This document shows positions 46,054 through 54,944 of a stretch of 64,000 nt of DNA, piece after piece. Position numbers and translations under genes: made by a program. This DNA is from an uncultured Clostridia bacterium (GTDB taxonomy: Bacteria > Bacillota > Clostridia > Oscillospirales > Acutalibacteraceae). The notes beneath the pieces were generated by a model. The model was not told the DNA's origin, did no database searches, and worked only from the letters and a program-made list of their open reading frames with translations. Location of the stretch: NCBI GenBank assembly GCA_947627345.1, contig CANQVS010000008.1:1-64000 (forward strand). Direction: 5' to 3'. The first letter of the stretch is position 1. Every line of letters starts with the position of its first letter.

Positions 46054-46917
46054 ATGAAACGGTCTTATCTTAAATATATAACCGCCCTTTTACTTTTTGG
46101 TTCAAACGGCATTGTTGCAAGTTTTATTAGTTTAAACAGCTATGAAATTGTTTTGCTTAGAACACTGCTGGGCAGTTTGTTGTTACTTATATTATTTTTA
46201 CTCGGCAAAAATAAATTTACCTTCTTTAAACACAAAAATGACTTCCTCTCTCTTTGCTTTTCAGGTGTGGCAATGGGCGTCAGTTGGATACTGCTATATG
46301 AGGCTTATGGAAAAATCGGCGTGAGCATTTCCTCATTGCTTTATTACTGCGGACCTGTACTCGTGATGATATTATCGCCGTTACTTTTTGATGAAAGGCT
46401 CACAGCTATTAAGCTGGGAGGATTTTCATCGGTTTTTATCGGTGTGTTTCTTTTAAATTTGAACGCAATGCAGTATAAAGCAGACACACTTGGAATTTTT
46501 TGTGGTTTGATGTCAGCTGTGATGTATTCACTTATGGTGATTTTCAATAAAAAGGCAAAAAAAATTAAAGGCCTTGAAAACGCAACTTTACAGCTTATTG
46601 TCAGTTTCATTACGGTCGCTGTTTTCGTTGCAATTAAACAGGGATTTATAATAACTATTTCAACCAACGAAATTTTTGCAATATTTATACTTGGGTTAAT
46701 CAATACAGGAGTAGGCTGTTATTTTTACTTTTCTTCAATCGGAAATTTACCCGTTCAGAGCGTTGCCATTTTAGGATATTTAGAGCCTCTTTCTGCTGTA
46801 CTGTTTTCAATTGTTTTTTTAGGAGAAACAATGTCGTTAATACAGATAATAGGCACCGTTTTAATATTTGGCGGAGCGATTATCGGAGAGTTTAAAATAA
46901 TGAAATTTAAAAAATAA
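46054..46917 (+). CDS. EamA/DMT-superfamily transporter
   Basis: A 287-residue membrane protein with ten hydrophobic segments in two EamA repeats (first ~5-130, second ~145-285). Typical features are LLFGSNGIVASFI near the start, LLRTLLGSLLLLILF, and in the second repeat YFYFSSIGNLPVQSVAILGYLEPLSAVLFS. Such proteins export amino acids or other metabolites; the substrate is not predictable. AAGGTG precedes the ATG. It is divergent from the LysR gene, which probably regulates it, and is followed by a strong terminator. Confidence 0.92.
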   Translation: MKRSYLKYITALLLFGSNGIVASFISLNSYEIVLLRTLLGSLLLLILFLLGKNKFTFFKHKNDFLSLCFSGVAMGVSWILLYEAYGKIGVSISSLLYYCGPVLVMILSPLLFDERLTAIKLGGFSSVFIGVFLLNLNAMQYKADTLGIFCGLMSAVMYSLMVIFNKKAKKIKGLENATLQLIVSFITVAVFVAIKQGFIITISTNEIFAIFILGLINTGVGCYFYFSSIGNLPVQSVAILGYLEPLSAVLFSIVFLGETMSLIQIIGTVLIFGGAIIGEFKIMKFKK

Positions 46918-46926
46918 CGCAGGCAG

Positions 46927-46971
46927 AAAGCTCCTCACTGCCACAGTGGCAGTAAGGAGCTTTAATTTTTT
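46927..46971 (+). terminator. Intrinsic terminator after the EamA transporter gene
   Basis: AAAGCTCCT...AGGAGCTTT (46927-46963) encloses an inner ACTGCCA-CAG-TGGCAGT stem, giving a long hairpin followed by AATTTTTTAT. Confidence 0.9.
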
Positions 46972-47039
46972 ATGTCTTTTTAATAAAAACCGCATATTTT
47001 AATGTTATATCGTTTAAATCGAATTAATAATACCATTAA

Positions 47040-47855
47040 TCAGCCGAAAACTTTGATTTCGTCCTTGGCTTTCTTAAAGCTTACGCTCCTGTCATCTTTG
47101 TCTGTCAAAACTTCCAATGTGTTTTTAATTGAGGTTGAGCCTGCTTTTTTCACCTTAAAAGTCGCTGTATAAATTGTGCCTGTTGATGTAAAATCAAGGC
47201 CGCTGATTACTGAAGCGTTGTAGAGAATTGTGTTATCTCTGTTGTTGACAAGCCCGTTTGTATTTGCCTTTACGGAAACGTACTCGAGATAATCGCCGTC
47301 ATAGGTCGTATATCCCTGATAATTTTCAAGTATTATCGGAACGGTGAGATTTAAGGTAATGCTGATTGTATCTCCTACATAGCAGGTCGTACCGTTAATT
47401 TTACATTTATCGTCCGATTTATGTTCGGTATTTTTGTCGGGAGTTACAACCCCAACTTTTTGAGCGCCTTTTGACTTCGATGGAGTTTTGCTTTTTGTCG
47501 AGGGTTTCTTTGAGGCTTTTGAAATTGTATTTTTTGACTGAGTTTTTGACGGTGTGACGGCTTTTTCGGATTTATCGGAAACCGTAGATTTTGAAGAAAG
47601 GTTTTTCGATGATTTATTATCCGCCTTTGAGTTATTTGAAATAATCTTTTCCGTTGCGCCTTTCTCGGAAGTTGAATGTTCCGCGGTCGGCGTTTCGATT
47701 GCTACGGTTGTATGTTTTGTGTCGGTTGCCTCACGGTTGGCGGAGTTTACATTGTTTACTATTATAACGGCTCCGACAGAAATAACAGCTATCATTAAAA
47801 TTATTAATACTGCAAGCGCTATGATTTCTTTTTTTGTGAACTTTCTTTTTTGCAT
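47040..47855 (-). CDS. Membrane-anchored protein with a cohesin-like C-terminal domain
   Basis: A 271-residue protein. The ATG at 47855 is chosen because AGAAAGAAG precedes it; an in-frame ATG lies at 47885. A short basic N-terminus and one membrane span (~10-33) are followed by a Ser/Thr/Lys linker (~35-140). Residues ~147-271 resemble a cohesin/CBM-like beta-sandwich: YVGDTISITLNLT, YTTYDGDYLEYVSVKA, NTILYNASVISGLDF, GTIYTATFKVKKAG. Cohesins bind dockerin modules in cellulosomes and amylosomes. With a single module on a membrane stalk this could be an anchoring scaffoldin, or a different carbohydrate-side binding domain of that fold. No dockerin is seen in the window. It is converging with the EamA gene. 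Confidence 0.7.
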   Translation of the reverse strand: MQKRKFTKKEIIALAVLIILMIAVISVGAVIIVNNVNSANREATDTKHTTVAIETPTAEHSTSEKGATEKIISNNSKADNKSSKNLSSKSTVSDKSEKAVTPSKTQSKNTISKASKKPSTKSKTPSKSKGAQKVGVVTPDKNTEHKSDDKCKINGTTCYVGDTISITLNLTVPIILENYQGYTTYDGDYLEYVSVKANTNGLVNNRDNTILYNASVISGLDFTSTGTIYTATFKVKKAGSTSIKNTLEVLTDKDDRSVSFKKAKDEIKVFG

Positions 47856-48002
47856 TTCAAAACTTCTTTCTGAAAATTTTAGCATAATTTATTATCATAA
47901 AAATTATAGCACTTCTCCGAGTATTATTCAACCTGAAAAATTCGCACAAAATCATACCCGCTTTTATGGATAAAATAACAATAGATATTATTTTTGAAAA
48001 TG

Positions 48003-48011
48003 TGGTATAAT
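48003..48011 (+). promoter_or_regulatory. Extended -10 promoter for the LOG-family gene
   Basis: TGGTATAAT (48003-48011) is a full extended -10 element; a recognisable -35 box is lacking. The start codon follows 31 bases later. Confidence 0.6.
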
Positions 48012-48041
48012 TATTATCTATATGGTAAACAGGAGATTTTT

Positions 48042-48608
48042 ATGAATATTTGTGTATATTGCGCGTCAAGCGAAACTATTGATAAATCCTACTTGAACGC
48101 GGGAGAGAAATTCGGCAGAGCTATTGCCGAAAATAATGATACGCTCATTTTCGGAGCGGGAAAATACGGAGTTATGGGCGCTGTCGCGAGAGGCTGTCGC
48201 AAAAAAGGCGGAAAGGTTATCGGCGTGATACCCTACTTCTTTGACAATGCTCACGTTATGTTTACCGACTGCGAAATTATACGCACGGAAACTATGCGCG
48301 AGCGCAAGCAGATTATGGAAAATAAAAGCGACGCATTTGTTATGATGCCGGGCGGAATAGGAACCTTTGAGGAATTTTTTGAAATTTTAACCTTAAAACA
48401 GCTCGACCGTCACCGCAAGCCGATTGCGCTTTATAACGTAAACGGCTATTACGATGATTTGCTTAAAATGCTCGACACCGCTATAGAGCAAGGATTTATG
48501 TCTGAAAAAATCAAAAAACTGTTCCTGGTCAGCAAGGACGAAAAGGAAATTTTGGAATATCTTAAAAACTACAGTCCATTTTCCTATAATAAATATGACT
48601 CTGTTTAA
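48042..48608 (+). CDS. LOG-family phosphoribohydrolase
   Basis: A 188-residue protein. The ATG at 48042 follows CAGGAG; a longer frame from 47994 overlaps the -10 box. The Rossmann-like fold has GAGKYGVMGAVARG and the family signature PGGIGTFEEFFE (about residues 102-113), with TMRERKQIM before it. Members of this 'lysine decarboxylase-like' group actually remove ribose 5'-phosphate from nucleotides (cytokinin-type 5'-monophosphate phosphoribohydrolase). The bacterial physiological substrate is uncertain. It is 12 bases before a 57-codon gene, so the two form an operon. Confidence 0.92.
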   Translation: MNICVYCASSETIDKSYLNAGEKFGRAIAENNDTLIFGAGKYGVMGAVARGCRKKGGKVIGVIPYFFDNAHVMFTDCEIIRTETMRERKQIMENKSDAFVMMPGGIGTFEEFFEILTLKQLDRHRKPIALYNVNGYYDDLLKMLDTAIEQGFMSEKIKKLFLVSKDEKEILEYLKNYSPFSYNKYDSV

Positions 48609-48620
48609 GGGGAGAGAATT

Positions 48621-48794
48621 ATGACGGATTGCGAGCATTGCGCTCACTATGTATTTGACGATGAACTCCAATATTATATTTGCGATGTGAATCTTGACGA
48701 GGACGAAATGGAGAGGTTTATGAGCGGAAACGTCAGAGAATGTAACTATTTTAACCTCTATGACGAGTATAAAATTGTTGAAAAACAAAATTAA
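48621..48794 (+). CDS. 57-residue cysteine-containing small protein (DUF6472-like)
   Basis: A short gene with an AGGGGAGAG site 6 bases before its ATG. The protein starts MTDCEHCAHYVFDDELQYY and continues with CDVNLDEDEMERFMSG, then RECNYF. The four cysteines (4, 7, 21, 41) suggest a small metal-binding knuckle. From memory it matches the clostridial family DUF6472, of unknown function. It follows the LOG gene by 12 bases. The stop codon runs directly into a T-rich stretch and dispersed repeat copy 6. Confidence 0.8.
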   Translation: MTDCEHCAHYVFDDELQYYICDVNLDEDEMERFMSGNVRECNYFNLYDEYKIVEKQN

Positions 48795-48800
48795 TTTTTT

Positions 48801-48899
48801 TATATCTCCACGTCAGACATTGCAGTCCCTATCTGAAAAGCATATCCCCCAAACCTCCGCGCCTCTGTCTTGTTTTGGATAGGGAGGACAGGTTCTGCG
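48801..48899 (-). repeat. Dispersed ~100-bp repeat, single copy (RPT copy 6)
   Basis: On the minus strand it reads CCTATCCAAAACAAGACAGA, GGTTTGGGGGATATGC, ATAGGGACTGCAATGTCTGA and ends GTGGAGATAT. GCAG/CTGC plus CCCTATC/GATAGGG can pair across the unit, supporting a folded element. It is closest to copies 1-2. Confidence 0.8.
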
Positions 48900-48937
48900 G
48901 TAGACATTTTATTAAAGAAAATGTGTGATAAATATAA

Positions 48938-48975
48938 AAAAGCGTATTAAGGCCTGTCTTGCCTTGATACGCTTT
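48938..48975. terminator. Bidirectional terminator overlapping the end of a small gene
   Basis: AAAAGCGTAT-T-AAGGC pairs with GCCTT-G-ATACGCTTTT. The minus strand continues TTTTTTATATTT and the plus strand TTTTTGTTTTG. On the minus strand, the last ~10 codons of the 48-residue protein gene lie within the hairpin. Confidence 0.8.
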
Positions 48976-49093
48976 TTGTTTTGCCGTTCATAATTTCGTT
49001 CATTTCTCTGTCCGCTCTCGCGCCTACAACTAAGCAGGCATAGAGTAAAATTAAAAAGAATAAAGAACCACCGGCAAGAACTATCCACAACAT
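48947..49093 (-). CDS. 48-residue single-span membrane protein
   Basis: The ATG at 49093 follows AAAGGTGATTTT. The protein is MLWIVLAGGSLFFLILLYAC, continuing LVVGARADREMNEIMNGK and a basic C-terminus. It has one membrane helix (~3-24) and a short cytosolic tail. I know no family. It lies 55 bases after glf on the same strand and its end coincides with the terminator at 48938-48975, so it is probably the last gene of the polysaccharide locus transcript or an independent short gene. Confidence 0.65.
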   Translation of the reverse strand: MLWIVLAGGSLFFLILLYACLVVGARADREMNEIMNGKTKSVSRQDRP

Positions 49094-49148
49094 AAAATCA
49101 CCTTTTTATCCTATGAATAGCTTTTACCAAATGTTAATAATTATTCCT

Positions 49149-50267
49149 TTATTTTTTCAACTCTTTTTCGCACATATCGAGCGCACTTTTGATTACCGCG
49201 TCCATATCGTAGTATTTGTACTCGCCTAAACGTCCTCCGAAAATTACGTTTTTCTCATTTTTGGCAAGATTTCTGTATTGCTCGTAAAGCTTTGAATTAC
49301 GTTCGTCGTTTACAGGATAATAAGGCTCGTCTCCGGGCTTCCATTCAGACGAATATTCACGGCTGATTACGGTTTTCGACAGGTCGTTACCGTTTTCGTC
49401 CTTGCCGAATTCAAACCATTTATGCTCGATAATTCTTGTCCACGGAGTTTCTCTGTCAGTGTAGTTAACCGCCGCGTTGCCCTGAAAATTAGGCTTGTCT
49501 AAAAGCTCGTTTTCAAAACGCACGGAACGGTACTCTAAATTGCCGAGTTTGTATCCGAAGTACGCGTCAATTGCTCCCGTATAGATAACCTTATCGGCAA
49601 GACGGTCAAGCTCCTCCTTGTTTTCGAGATAATCAACACTTAATCTTACCTCAATCCCGCTTAGCATATTTTCGACCATTTTTGTATATCCGCCGACAGG
49701 GATACCCTGATAGAGCGCGTTAAAATAATTGTTGTCAAATGTAAGTCTTACGGGCAGACGTTTTATGATAAATGACGGAAGTTCCCTGCAATCTCTGCCC
49801 CATTGCTTTTCTGTGTAGCCCTTTATAAGCTTTTCATAAATATCTCTTCCGACTAAGGATATAGCCTGCTCCTCTAAATTTTCAGGCTCGCCCTTAATTT
49901 CCGCACGCTGTTCTTCAATTTTCTCCAAAGCCTCTTCGGGAGTAACAACACCCCACATTTTATTAAAGGTGTACATATTAAAGGGAAGCGAATAAAGCTC
50001 GCCCTTATAATTTGCTACGGGCGAATTTGTAAAGCGGTTAAAAACTGCAAATTTTGTTATATAATCCCATACTTCCTTAATGTTTGTATGAAAAATATGA
50101 GCGCCGTATTTATGGACGTTAATCCCCTCTACGTTTTCGGTATAGACATTACCCGCTATATTAGGGCGCTTATCAATAACTAAAACTGATTTTCCCAAGG
50201 CCTTTGCCTGCTGGGCAAAAACCGCCCCGTAAAGACCTGAGCCGACTACTAAATAATCGTATTTCAT
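49149..50267 (-). CDS. glf: UDP-galactopyranose mutase
   Basis: A 372-residue FAD enzyme converting UDP-galactopyranose to UDP-galactofuranose. The N-terminal FAD site is YLVVGSGLYGAVFAQQA (residues ~4-20), followed by the typical KRPNIAGNVYTENVEGI and HKYGAHIFHT with the conserved histidines; the substrate-binding arginines lie in TEKQWGRDCRELP and the late FGGRLGEYKYYDMD. The length is standard. GGAGG precedes the ATG. With 54036-54935 it predicts galactofuranose residues in the polymer. Confidence 0.97.
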   Translation of the reverse strand: MKYDYLVVGSGLYGAVFAQQAKALGKSVLVIDKRPNIAGNVYTENVEGINVHKYGAHIFHTNIKEVWDYITKFAVFNRFTNSPVANYKGELYSLPFNMYTFNKMWGVVTPEEALEKIEEQRAEIKGEPENLEEQAISLVGRDIYEKLIKGYTEKQWGRDCRELPSFIIKRLPVRLTFDNNYFNALYQGIPVGGYTKMVENMLSGIEVRLSVDYLENKEELDRLADKVIYTGAIDAYFGYKLGNLEYRSVRFENELLDKPNFQGNAAVNYTDRETPWTRIIEHKWFEFGKDENGNDLSKTVISREYSSEWKPGDEPYYPVNDERNSKLYEQYRNLAKNEKNVIFGGRLGEYKYYDMDAVIKSALDMCEKELKK

Positions 50268-50271
50268 AGTT

Positions 50272-51216
50272 TTATCCTCCTTTGTTTTTTAGATACTCCT
50301 TATAGGAGAGATTCGCGTCAAAAATCACACCGCCGTGTACAGACGAACCAATTTCAAACTGTTTCCAGTTTCCATATTCGCGGTTTAAAATTTCTTCGTA
50401 ATTACCCGGAACAGGCACCTTTATCATTTCAAAATCTATATATTCGGGATTATCGGTATAATCAACCCTGCGATGTTTAAATCCCTTTTTAAATATATAC
50501 ATACCTGCAAGCTCGCCCATATATTCTGTATTTACATTACGGTATTTAACCTTAAGCTTTTCTATTTTTTTATAGTAGGGGTTTTTTATATTAAAAAGTT
50601 CCGTAAAGCTTTTAAAAATCGGAGCAGTTAAATTTTTTAGATTGCTTTTTATGCCCTTATTTTCCGATTTTACATATCTTTGTGTATTTCGGTTCCAAAA
50701 ATTCTTTTTCTTTCTTAATCTCAAAAGTTCTGAAAGATAGCTTTCAAGCTCATCTTGATTATCGGGAACATTATCAAGCGGAAAAATATCCACGAAAATA
50801 CCCTGATTAAATTTAAGTCCGCATTCAAGCTCGCTTTTCAGAATACCGGTTGTTTCGCTGTTTCTAAGCTGAGCGTGTCCGCGCATTGAGCCGGGGTCCG
50901 TTTCTTCCGTTTGAAAAAAATATGGATATTTAAACTCCATTTCGGCAATTTCGCACAGGCGCTCGTAATCGTCTCTGAGTATAACGGTATCTATATCATC
51001 GTCCCAAGGAATCATTCCCTTATGTCTTACAGCGCCGAGCAATGTTCCGTCAGCTATATAAATATTAATTTTATGTTTTTCGCATACTCTTATAAGTTCA
51101 CTTAATAAGTCGAGCCCGACAGCCCAAAGCTGTTTTCTCTCCTTTGTTACAGTAAAACCGCTGCGAACCTCTTCCCTAAAAAATTCATCGGGAATTTTCA
51201 GCTTTAAATTGACCAA
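50272..51216 (-). CDS. LicD-family phosphotransferase
   Basis: A 314-residue cytosolic protein. The start is a TTG at 51216 with AGGTGA nearby. The LicD core is YIADGTLLGAVRHKGMIPWD followed by the metal-binding DDDIDTVILRDDYERL (about residues 54-90), and a later VDIFPLDNVPD. LicD/fukutin-like enzymes move a phospho-substituent (phosphocholine, or glycerol/ribitol phosphate) from a CDP donor to a sugar. It is 4 bases before glf, one of two LicD genes here, working with the cytidylyltransferase at 55988-56419. Confidence 0.92.
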   Translation of the reverse strand: MVNLKLKIPDEFFREEVRSGFTVTKERKQLWAVGLDLLSELIRVCEKHKINIYIADGTLLGAVRHKGMIPWDDDIDTVILRDDYERLCEIAEMEFKYPYFFQTEETDPGSMRGHAQLRNSETTGILKSELECGLKFNQGIFVDIFPLDNVPDNQDELESYLSELLRLRKKKNFWNRNTQRYVKSENKGIKSNLKNLTAPIFKSFTELFNIKNPYYKKIEKLKVKYRNVNTEYMGELAGMYIFKKGFKHRRVDYTDNPEYIDFEMIKVPVPGNYEEILNREYGNWKQFEIGSSVHGGVIFDANLSYKEYLKNKGG

Positions 51217-51225
51217 CTACATCAC

Positions 51226-52746
51226 CTAAGCTTTTTTGCGGAACAGTTTTTTTAATACTGCCTGCTTAAACATCTTTATAAACTCAAAAAGCATATCATC
51301 GCGTAACAGCGCAAGGATTCCGACATAAAGAACAATTCCCGTCAACATCTGGACGCCTAAACCCAATGAAGATGAAAGGAGCCTGCCGAGCTTATCGCCT
51401 GCCGAAATAGTACTTTCAAAAAAACTTCCTGCAAACATTACACTGGGGCACATTACTAAACCTGCCACAACACGTTTCCAGCTCAATTTAAAAAGCTGTA
51501 AAAATGTCATATAACCTCTGCTTTTCTTTACATAGACATAAGAAATAAACCCTTCAGCAATAAGGGAAGCAACTATTGCTCCCTGCGCTTTAAAATACGG
51601 AATCATACAAAGATTTAAAATGAGATTAATGACAGAACCGATAACGATAATTTTCGCGCTCTCTTTTCTTCTTCCGCTCGGGGTAAAGTACTGCGAACCT
51701 AAACAGTTGCTTATTCCGATAATTATAATAAGCGGTGACATCATATATATCAGCAATGTTACCGGCTCGTAACCCTCGCCGAAAAAAACAGGCACAAATT
51801 TTTCAGCAATACCTATCAATCCGAATGTCGCGCCAAATCCGACTAAAAGTATAAAACTCATAGACCTGCTGATTCTGTTTTTTATTTCACCGAATTTTTC
51901 CTTGGCAAAAAGATATGCAATTCTCGCGCCCATAACGGTATTAACCGAAGTAAACACTATGGACTTTACAAGTCTTATAATTTTATACGCCTGGTCATAA
52001 TAGCCGTTCTGGTAATTGTCGTTTGTAATAATACCTATTAAGGTTTTATCAAGCACGGTATATACCGATGTTGCAATAGTCGGTATAAAATAAACCATAG
52101 TTTCTTTAAAATGTCTTTTAAATTTCAGTCCTTTAAAGCTCACTTTCACGAGCATTTTTGGTAAGTGAACCCACATTGACAGACTTCCGAAGAATGACGC
52201 CAATGAATTTAAAAGTACATATAGAAACAGGTCGTTCTTAGATTTAATGAAAACAAAAAGGCAAACAAGCGACAGTATTTTTATTATAGAATTGTTAATA
52301 ACCGTATATGAAACCTTTTCATACCCGGTAAAATACCACGAGATATCAAAGGTTGTTCCTATTAACATAGGTATCAATGCTAAAAGGTAGGGTGTATATT
52401 CTTTATATAAGACGCTTAATCCGAACCATACAAAAAGACATACAGCTGAAGTAAAAACGGTCATAATTTCTATTTCCCAGAATAATTTACTGCTTTTCTT
52501 TCTGTCATCTCTGTTCTGAGAAATTTCTTTCATACCGTATGTAGCGGTACCCAAAGCCGCAAACATTGTAAAAAACGACATAATTGACGAAGTATAGCTG
52601 TATATTCCGATTCCGTTTGCGCCCAAAACTCTTGAAACATACGGAGCAGTAACAAGCGGAGTTATGATAGTCAGAATATCAAAAAACGTCCTGTATATAA
52701 AATTTATTTTTACACTCGGCTTTTTTAACCTATTTTTTTTCGACAT
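51226..52746 (-). CDS. Polysaccharide repeat-unit flippase (Wzx-like)
   Basis: A 506-residue polytopic protein with about 14 membrane segments, of the MOP/PST exporter family (polysaccharide biosynthesis protein). The N-terminal NFIYRTFFDILTIITPLVTA and APYVSRVLGANGIGIYSYT are the classic signature. It moves lipid-linked repeat units across the membrane for polymerisation outside. AAGGAG precedes the ATG. It lies between the Wzy-like and LicD genes. Confidence 0.93.
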   Translation of the reverse strand: MSKKNRLKKPSVKINFIYRTFFDILTIITPLVTAPYVSRVLGANGIGIYSYTSSIMSFFTMFAALGTATYGMKEISQNRDDRKKSSKLFWEIEIMTVFTSAVCLFVWFGLSVLYKEYTPYLLALIPMLIGTTFDISWYFTGYEKVSYTVINNSIIKILSLVCLFVFIKSKNDLFLYVLLNSLASFFGSLSMWVHLPKMLVKVSFKGLKFKRHFKETMVYFIPTIATSVYTVLDKTLIGIITNDNYQNGYYDQAYKIIRLVKSIVFTSVNTVMGARIAYLFAKEKFGEIKNRISRSMSFILLVGFGATFGLIGIAEKFVPVFFGEGYEPVTLLIYMMSPLIIIIGISNCLGSQYFTPSGRRKESAKIIVIGSVINLILNLCMIPYFKAQGAIVASLIAEGFISYVYVKKSRGYMTFLQLFKLSWKRVVAGLVMCPSVMFAGSFFESTISAGDKLGRLLSSSLGLGVQMLTGIVLYVGILALLRDDMLFEFIKMFKQAVLKKLFRKKA

Positions 52747-52820
52747 TTATCAAGAATCTCCTTGCTACTACTATTAATTATCAGGATATTCCGATATTTT
52801 CCCAAATTATGTAACAGATT

Positions 52821-54032
52821 TTAGTTTAAGTTTAACTTTAACCGCTTATGATGATTTTTCAAACGTGAAAATTTCACACGATAGCTGCCTTCGGTTAAAA
52901 TTGCTGGAACTAAAATCAAGAACGGGTTCATTTCGAGATTAATAAATATATTGTTAATGAGAGCATGAATACAGATTAACACACAACATACAAAAAGTCC
53001 CATATCCCCTTTAATTACAGCGCTTCTGAATATAAGCGAATATCCTATCAGCAGGATTGCAAATACTATAACCCCATACGCTAAAAGAGTATATACATAT
53101 CCGCTGTCAATATAGAAATATTCCAGTTGTTTCCTGCTGTTTGCAATGGCTGTGCCTCCAACCATCTCTATTTTTTGTCCAAAAAGTGATAATCCGTACT
53201 CATAAATTCCTTGATGACTAAACCTTATCCTACTTTTTAAAAGTGAATTAAGAGCTCTCATCCAATCAATTTTATAGCTAAACGTGTACGACACCCATAA
53301 ACAAATTCCGGCAAAACACGGAAAAGCAAGCGTTGCAACAGTGCGCCACATTACGGTGTTTCTTATCTTTAAAATATTGTACTTGCTTATGAAAATCACC
53401 AGAACAATCTCAAGCAAGAACAAAATAAATGTAAGCCGTGTTGTTGAAAGCCCGTAGACTATGAAGTTTAAGAAAATCAGAATAAACATACATGGCCAAC
53501 TTCTGAATTTTCTATTTTTTAATGAAAGTATTAATGTGGAAACGAGAAACGTAATAGTAGATATATTACCGTAATAAATAAATCCCAACGAATTAGCTTT
53601 TGTTACCCCTTGTGTGTTTACATGGTTATAAATCTGGTTTGGAATAAAACCAAAAGCACAACTTCCCAGTACGATTACCGTACATATAATGTTTGAAATA
53701 ATTACAAATTTCTTTATCTTTTCAAACTCAATATTTTTACCGGCAACAACTGCAATAATATAAATAGCAAGCATTGGTCTGTCAGAGAGTATCGATGCTA
53801 CTAAGACCGCGGAACTGATTAGACCCCAAAGAAGAAATTCAAGCGGTCTCCATTTGTTTTGCAGAAGCGACAGCATAAACAATATCAAAGCAGAGTATCT
53901 GATGATAGTATTGCTTCCGAAAGGCATTAGCCTCGACACATATGAGCCTGTATATACTATTGTAGAAAAACAGAGTAAAAAATAAGCTGTAAAATACAAA
54001 AACTCATTTGCCTTTAATTTTATTTTCACCAT
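52821..54032 (-). CDS. Wzy-like polysaccharide polymerase
   Basis: A 403-residue protein with about ten membrane segments and a larger extracytoplasmic loop around residues 250-310 (LKSRIRFSHQGIYEYGLSLF), a layout typical of O-antigen/capsule polymerases, which show little sequence conservation. It is recognised mainly by topology and position between flippase and glycosyltransferase genes. It starts 3 bases after the gene at 54036-54935. It probably polymerises the repeat units. Confidence 0.8.
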   Translation of the reverse strand: MVKIKLKANEFLYFTAYFLLCFSTIVYTGSYVSRLMPFGSNTIIRYSALILFMLSLLQNKWRPLEFLLWGLISSAVLVASILSDRPMLAIYIIAVVAGKNIEFEKIKKFVIISNIICTVIVLGSCAFGFIPNQIYNHVNTQGVTKANSLGFIYYGNISTITFLVSTLILSLKNRKFRSWPCMFILIFLNFIVYGLSTTRLTFILFLLEIVLVIFISKYNILKIRNTVMWRTVATLAFPCFAGICLWVSYTFSYKIDWMRALNSLLKSRIRFSHQGIYEYGLSLFGQKIEMVGGTAIANSRKQLEYFYIDSGYVYTLLAYGVIVFAILLIGYSLIFRSAVIKGDMGLFVCCVLICIHALINNIFINLEMNPFLILVPAILTEGSYRVKFSRLKNHHKRLKLNLN

Positions 54033-54035
54033 TTT

Positions 54036-54935
54036 TCACCACTCTTGTCCGGGAAAAAGAACTTTGGGATTAAATTTTACTCCCCTTTTGAAACCGATGA
54101 TAATTGTTTTTAAACGTTTAATTCGATTATCTTTTGATCTTAATATGACTTTTGCACATTCTTTTATATAGATAAATAATATTTTTCCCCAAGAATATTT
54201 CCAGTAATTTCTGTGAATATAAATTCGGTTTCTGTACTCATATTCATACCGTTCAATTCTATCTGCAAGAGCCTCGGCAATTCCTATTCTCACGTTATTC
54301 GGCATTTTATGAATAATAACACTTTCTTTTACCAAATAAGACTTTTTATATTTGTTTAACCTTAATGTATATTCGGTATCATCGCCGTAGATAAAAAATT
54401 CTTTAAACGGAAGTCCCGCCTTCTTAGCAATATCAGCGTTTATAAAACATCCTACAAATGAACATCTGTTTATCGGAACAATACCGTTTTCCCGTTCAAA
54501 TTCATTCGGCTCTCTTAACGCTGTACATTTATTCATTTTGCAAGGTTCTTTATCTATCCAAACCACATTATTTGCCAAGAAAGAGAAATTATCTTTGCCA
54601 AGAAGTTCGGCGGTTTTAATAAGCTTTTCAAGAGAGTCATTCTCCGGTATAGAATCATCATCCATTATCCAGCAATAATCATAATCCTTTTGCAAAATAA
54701 TATTAAGTCCGAAAGCAAAGCCTCCCGCTCCGCCTAAGTTAGAGCCCGTATTATAATATTTTATTCTGCTGTCATTTTCCGCCATAGATTTAACTAAATG
54801 AGCGGTACCGTCTGTACTTGCGTTGTCACAAATATAAAAATCAAAATCCCCATAACTTTGAGCAGTCATTGCAGAAATATTCTCTGTAAGAAGTTCTTCT
54901 CGATTATAGGTTACAACCAATACGGCAACCTTCAT
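54036..54935 (-). CDS. Family 2 glycosyltransferase, probable galactofuranosyltransferase
   Basis: A 299-residue GT-A enzyme. It has AVLVVTYNRE at the start, ICDNASTDGT, then NTGSNLGGAGGFAFG, whose NxGGAGG block is characteristic of GlfT-type transferases, and the metal-binding CWIMDDDSIPE with an extended DDD (about residue 95). AGGTG precedes the ATG. The presence of glf in the same locus supports transfer of galactofuranose. It is probably cytosolic and membrane-associated. Confidence 0.88.
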   Translation of the reverse strand: MKVAVLVVTYNREELLTENISAMTAQSYGDFDFYICDNASTDGTAHLVKSMAENDSRIKYYNTGSNLGGAGGFAFGLNIILQKDYDYCWIMDDDSIPENDSLEKLIKTAELLGKDNFSFLANNVVWIDKEPCKMNKCTALREPNEFERENGIVPINRCSFVGCFINADIAKKAGLPFKEFFIYGDDTEYTLRLNKYKKSYLVKESVIIHKMPNNVRIGIAEALADRIERYEYEYRNRIYIHRNYWKYSWGKILFIYIKECAKVILRSKDNRIKRLKTIIIGFKRGVKFNPKVLFPGQEW

Positions 54936-54944
54936 TAAATCACC

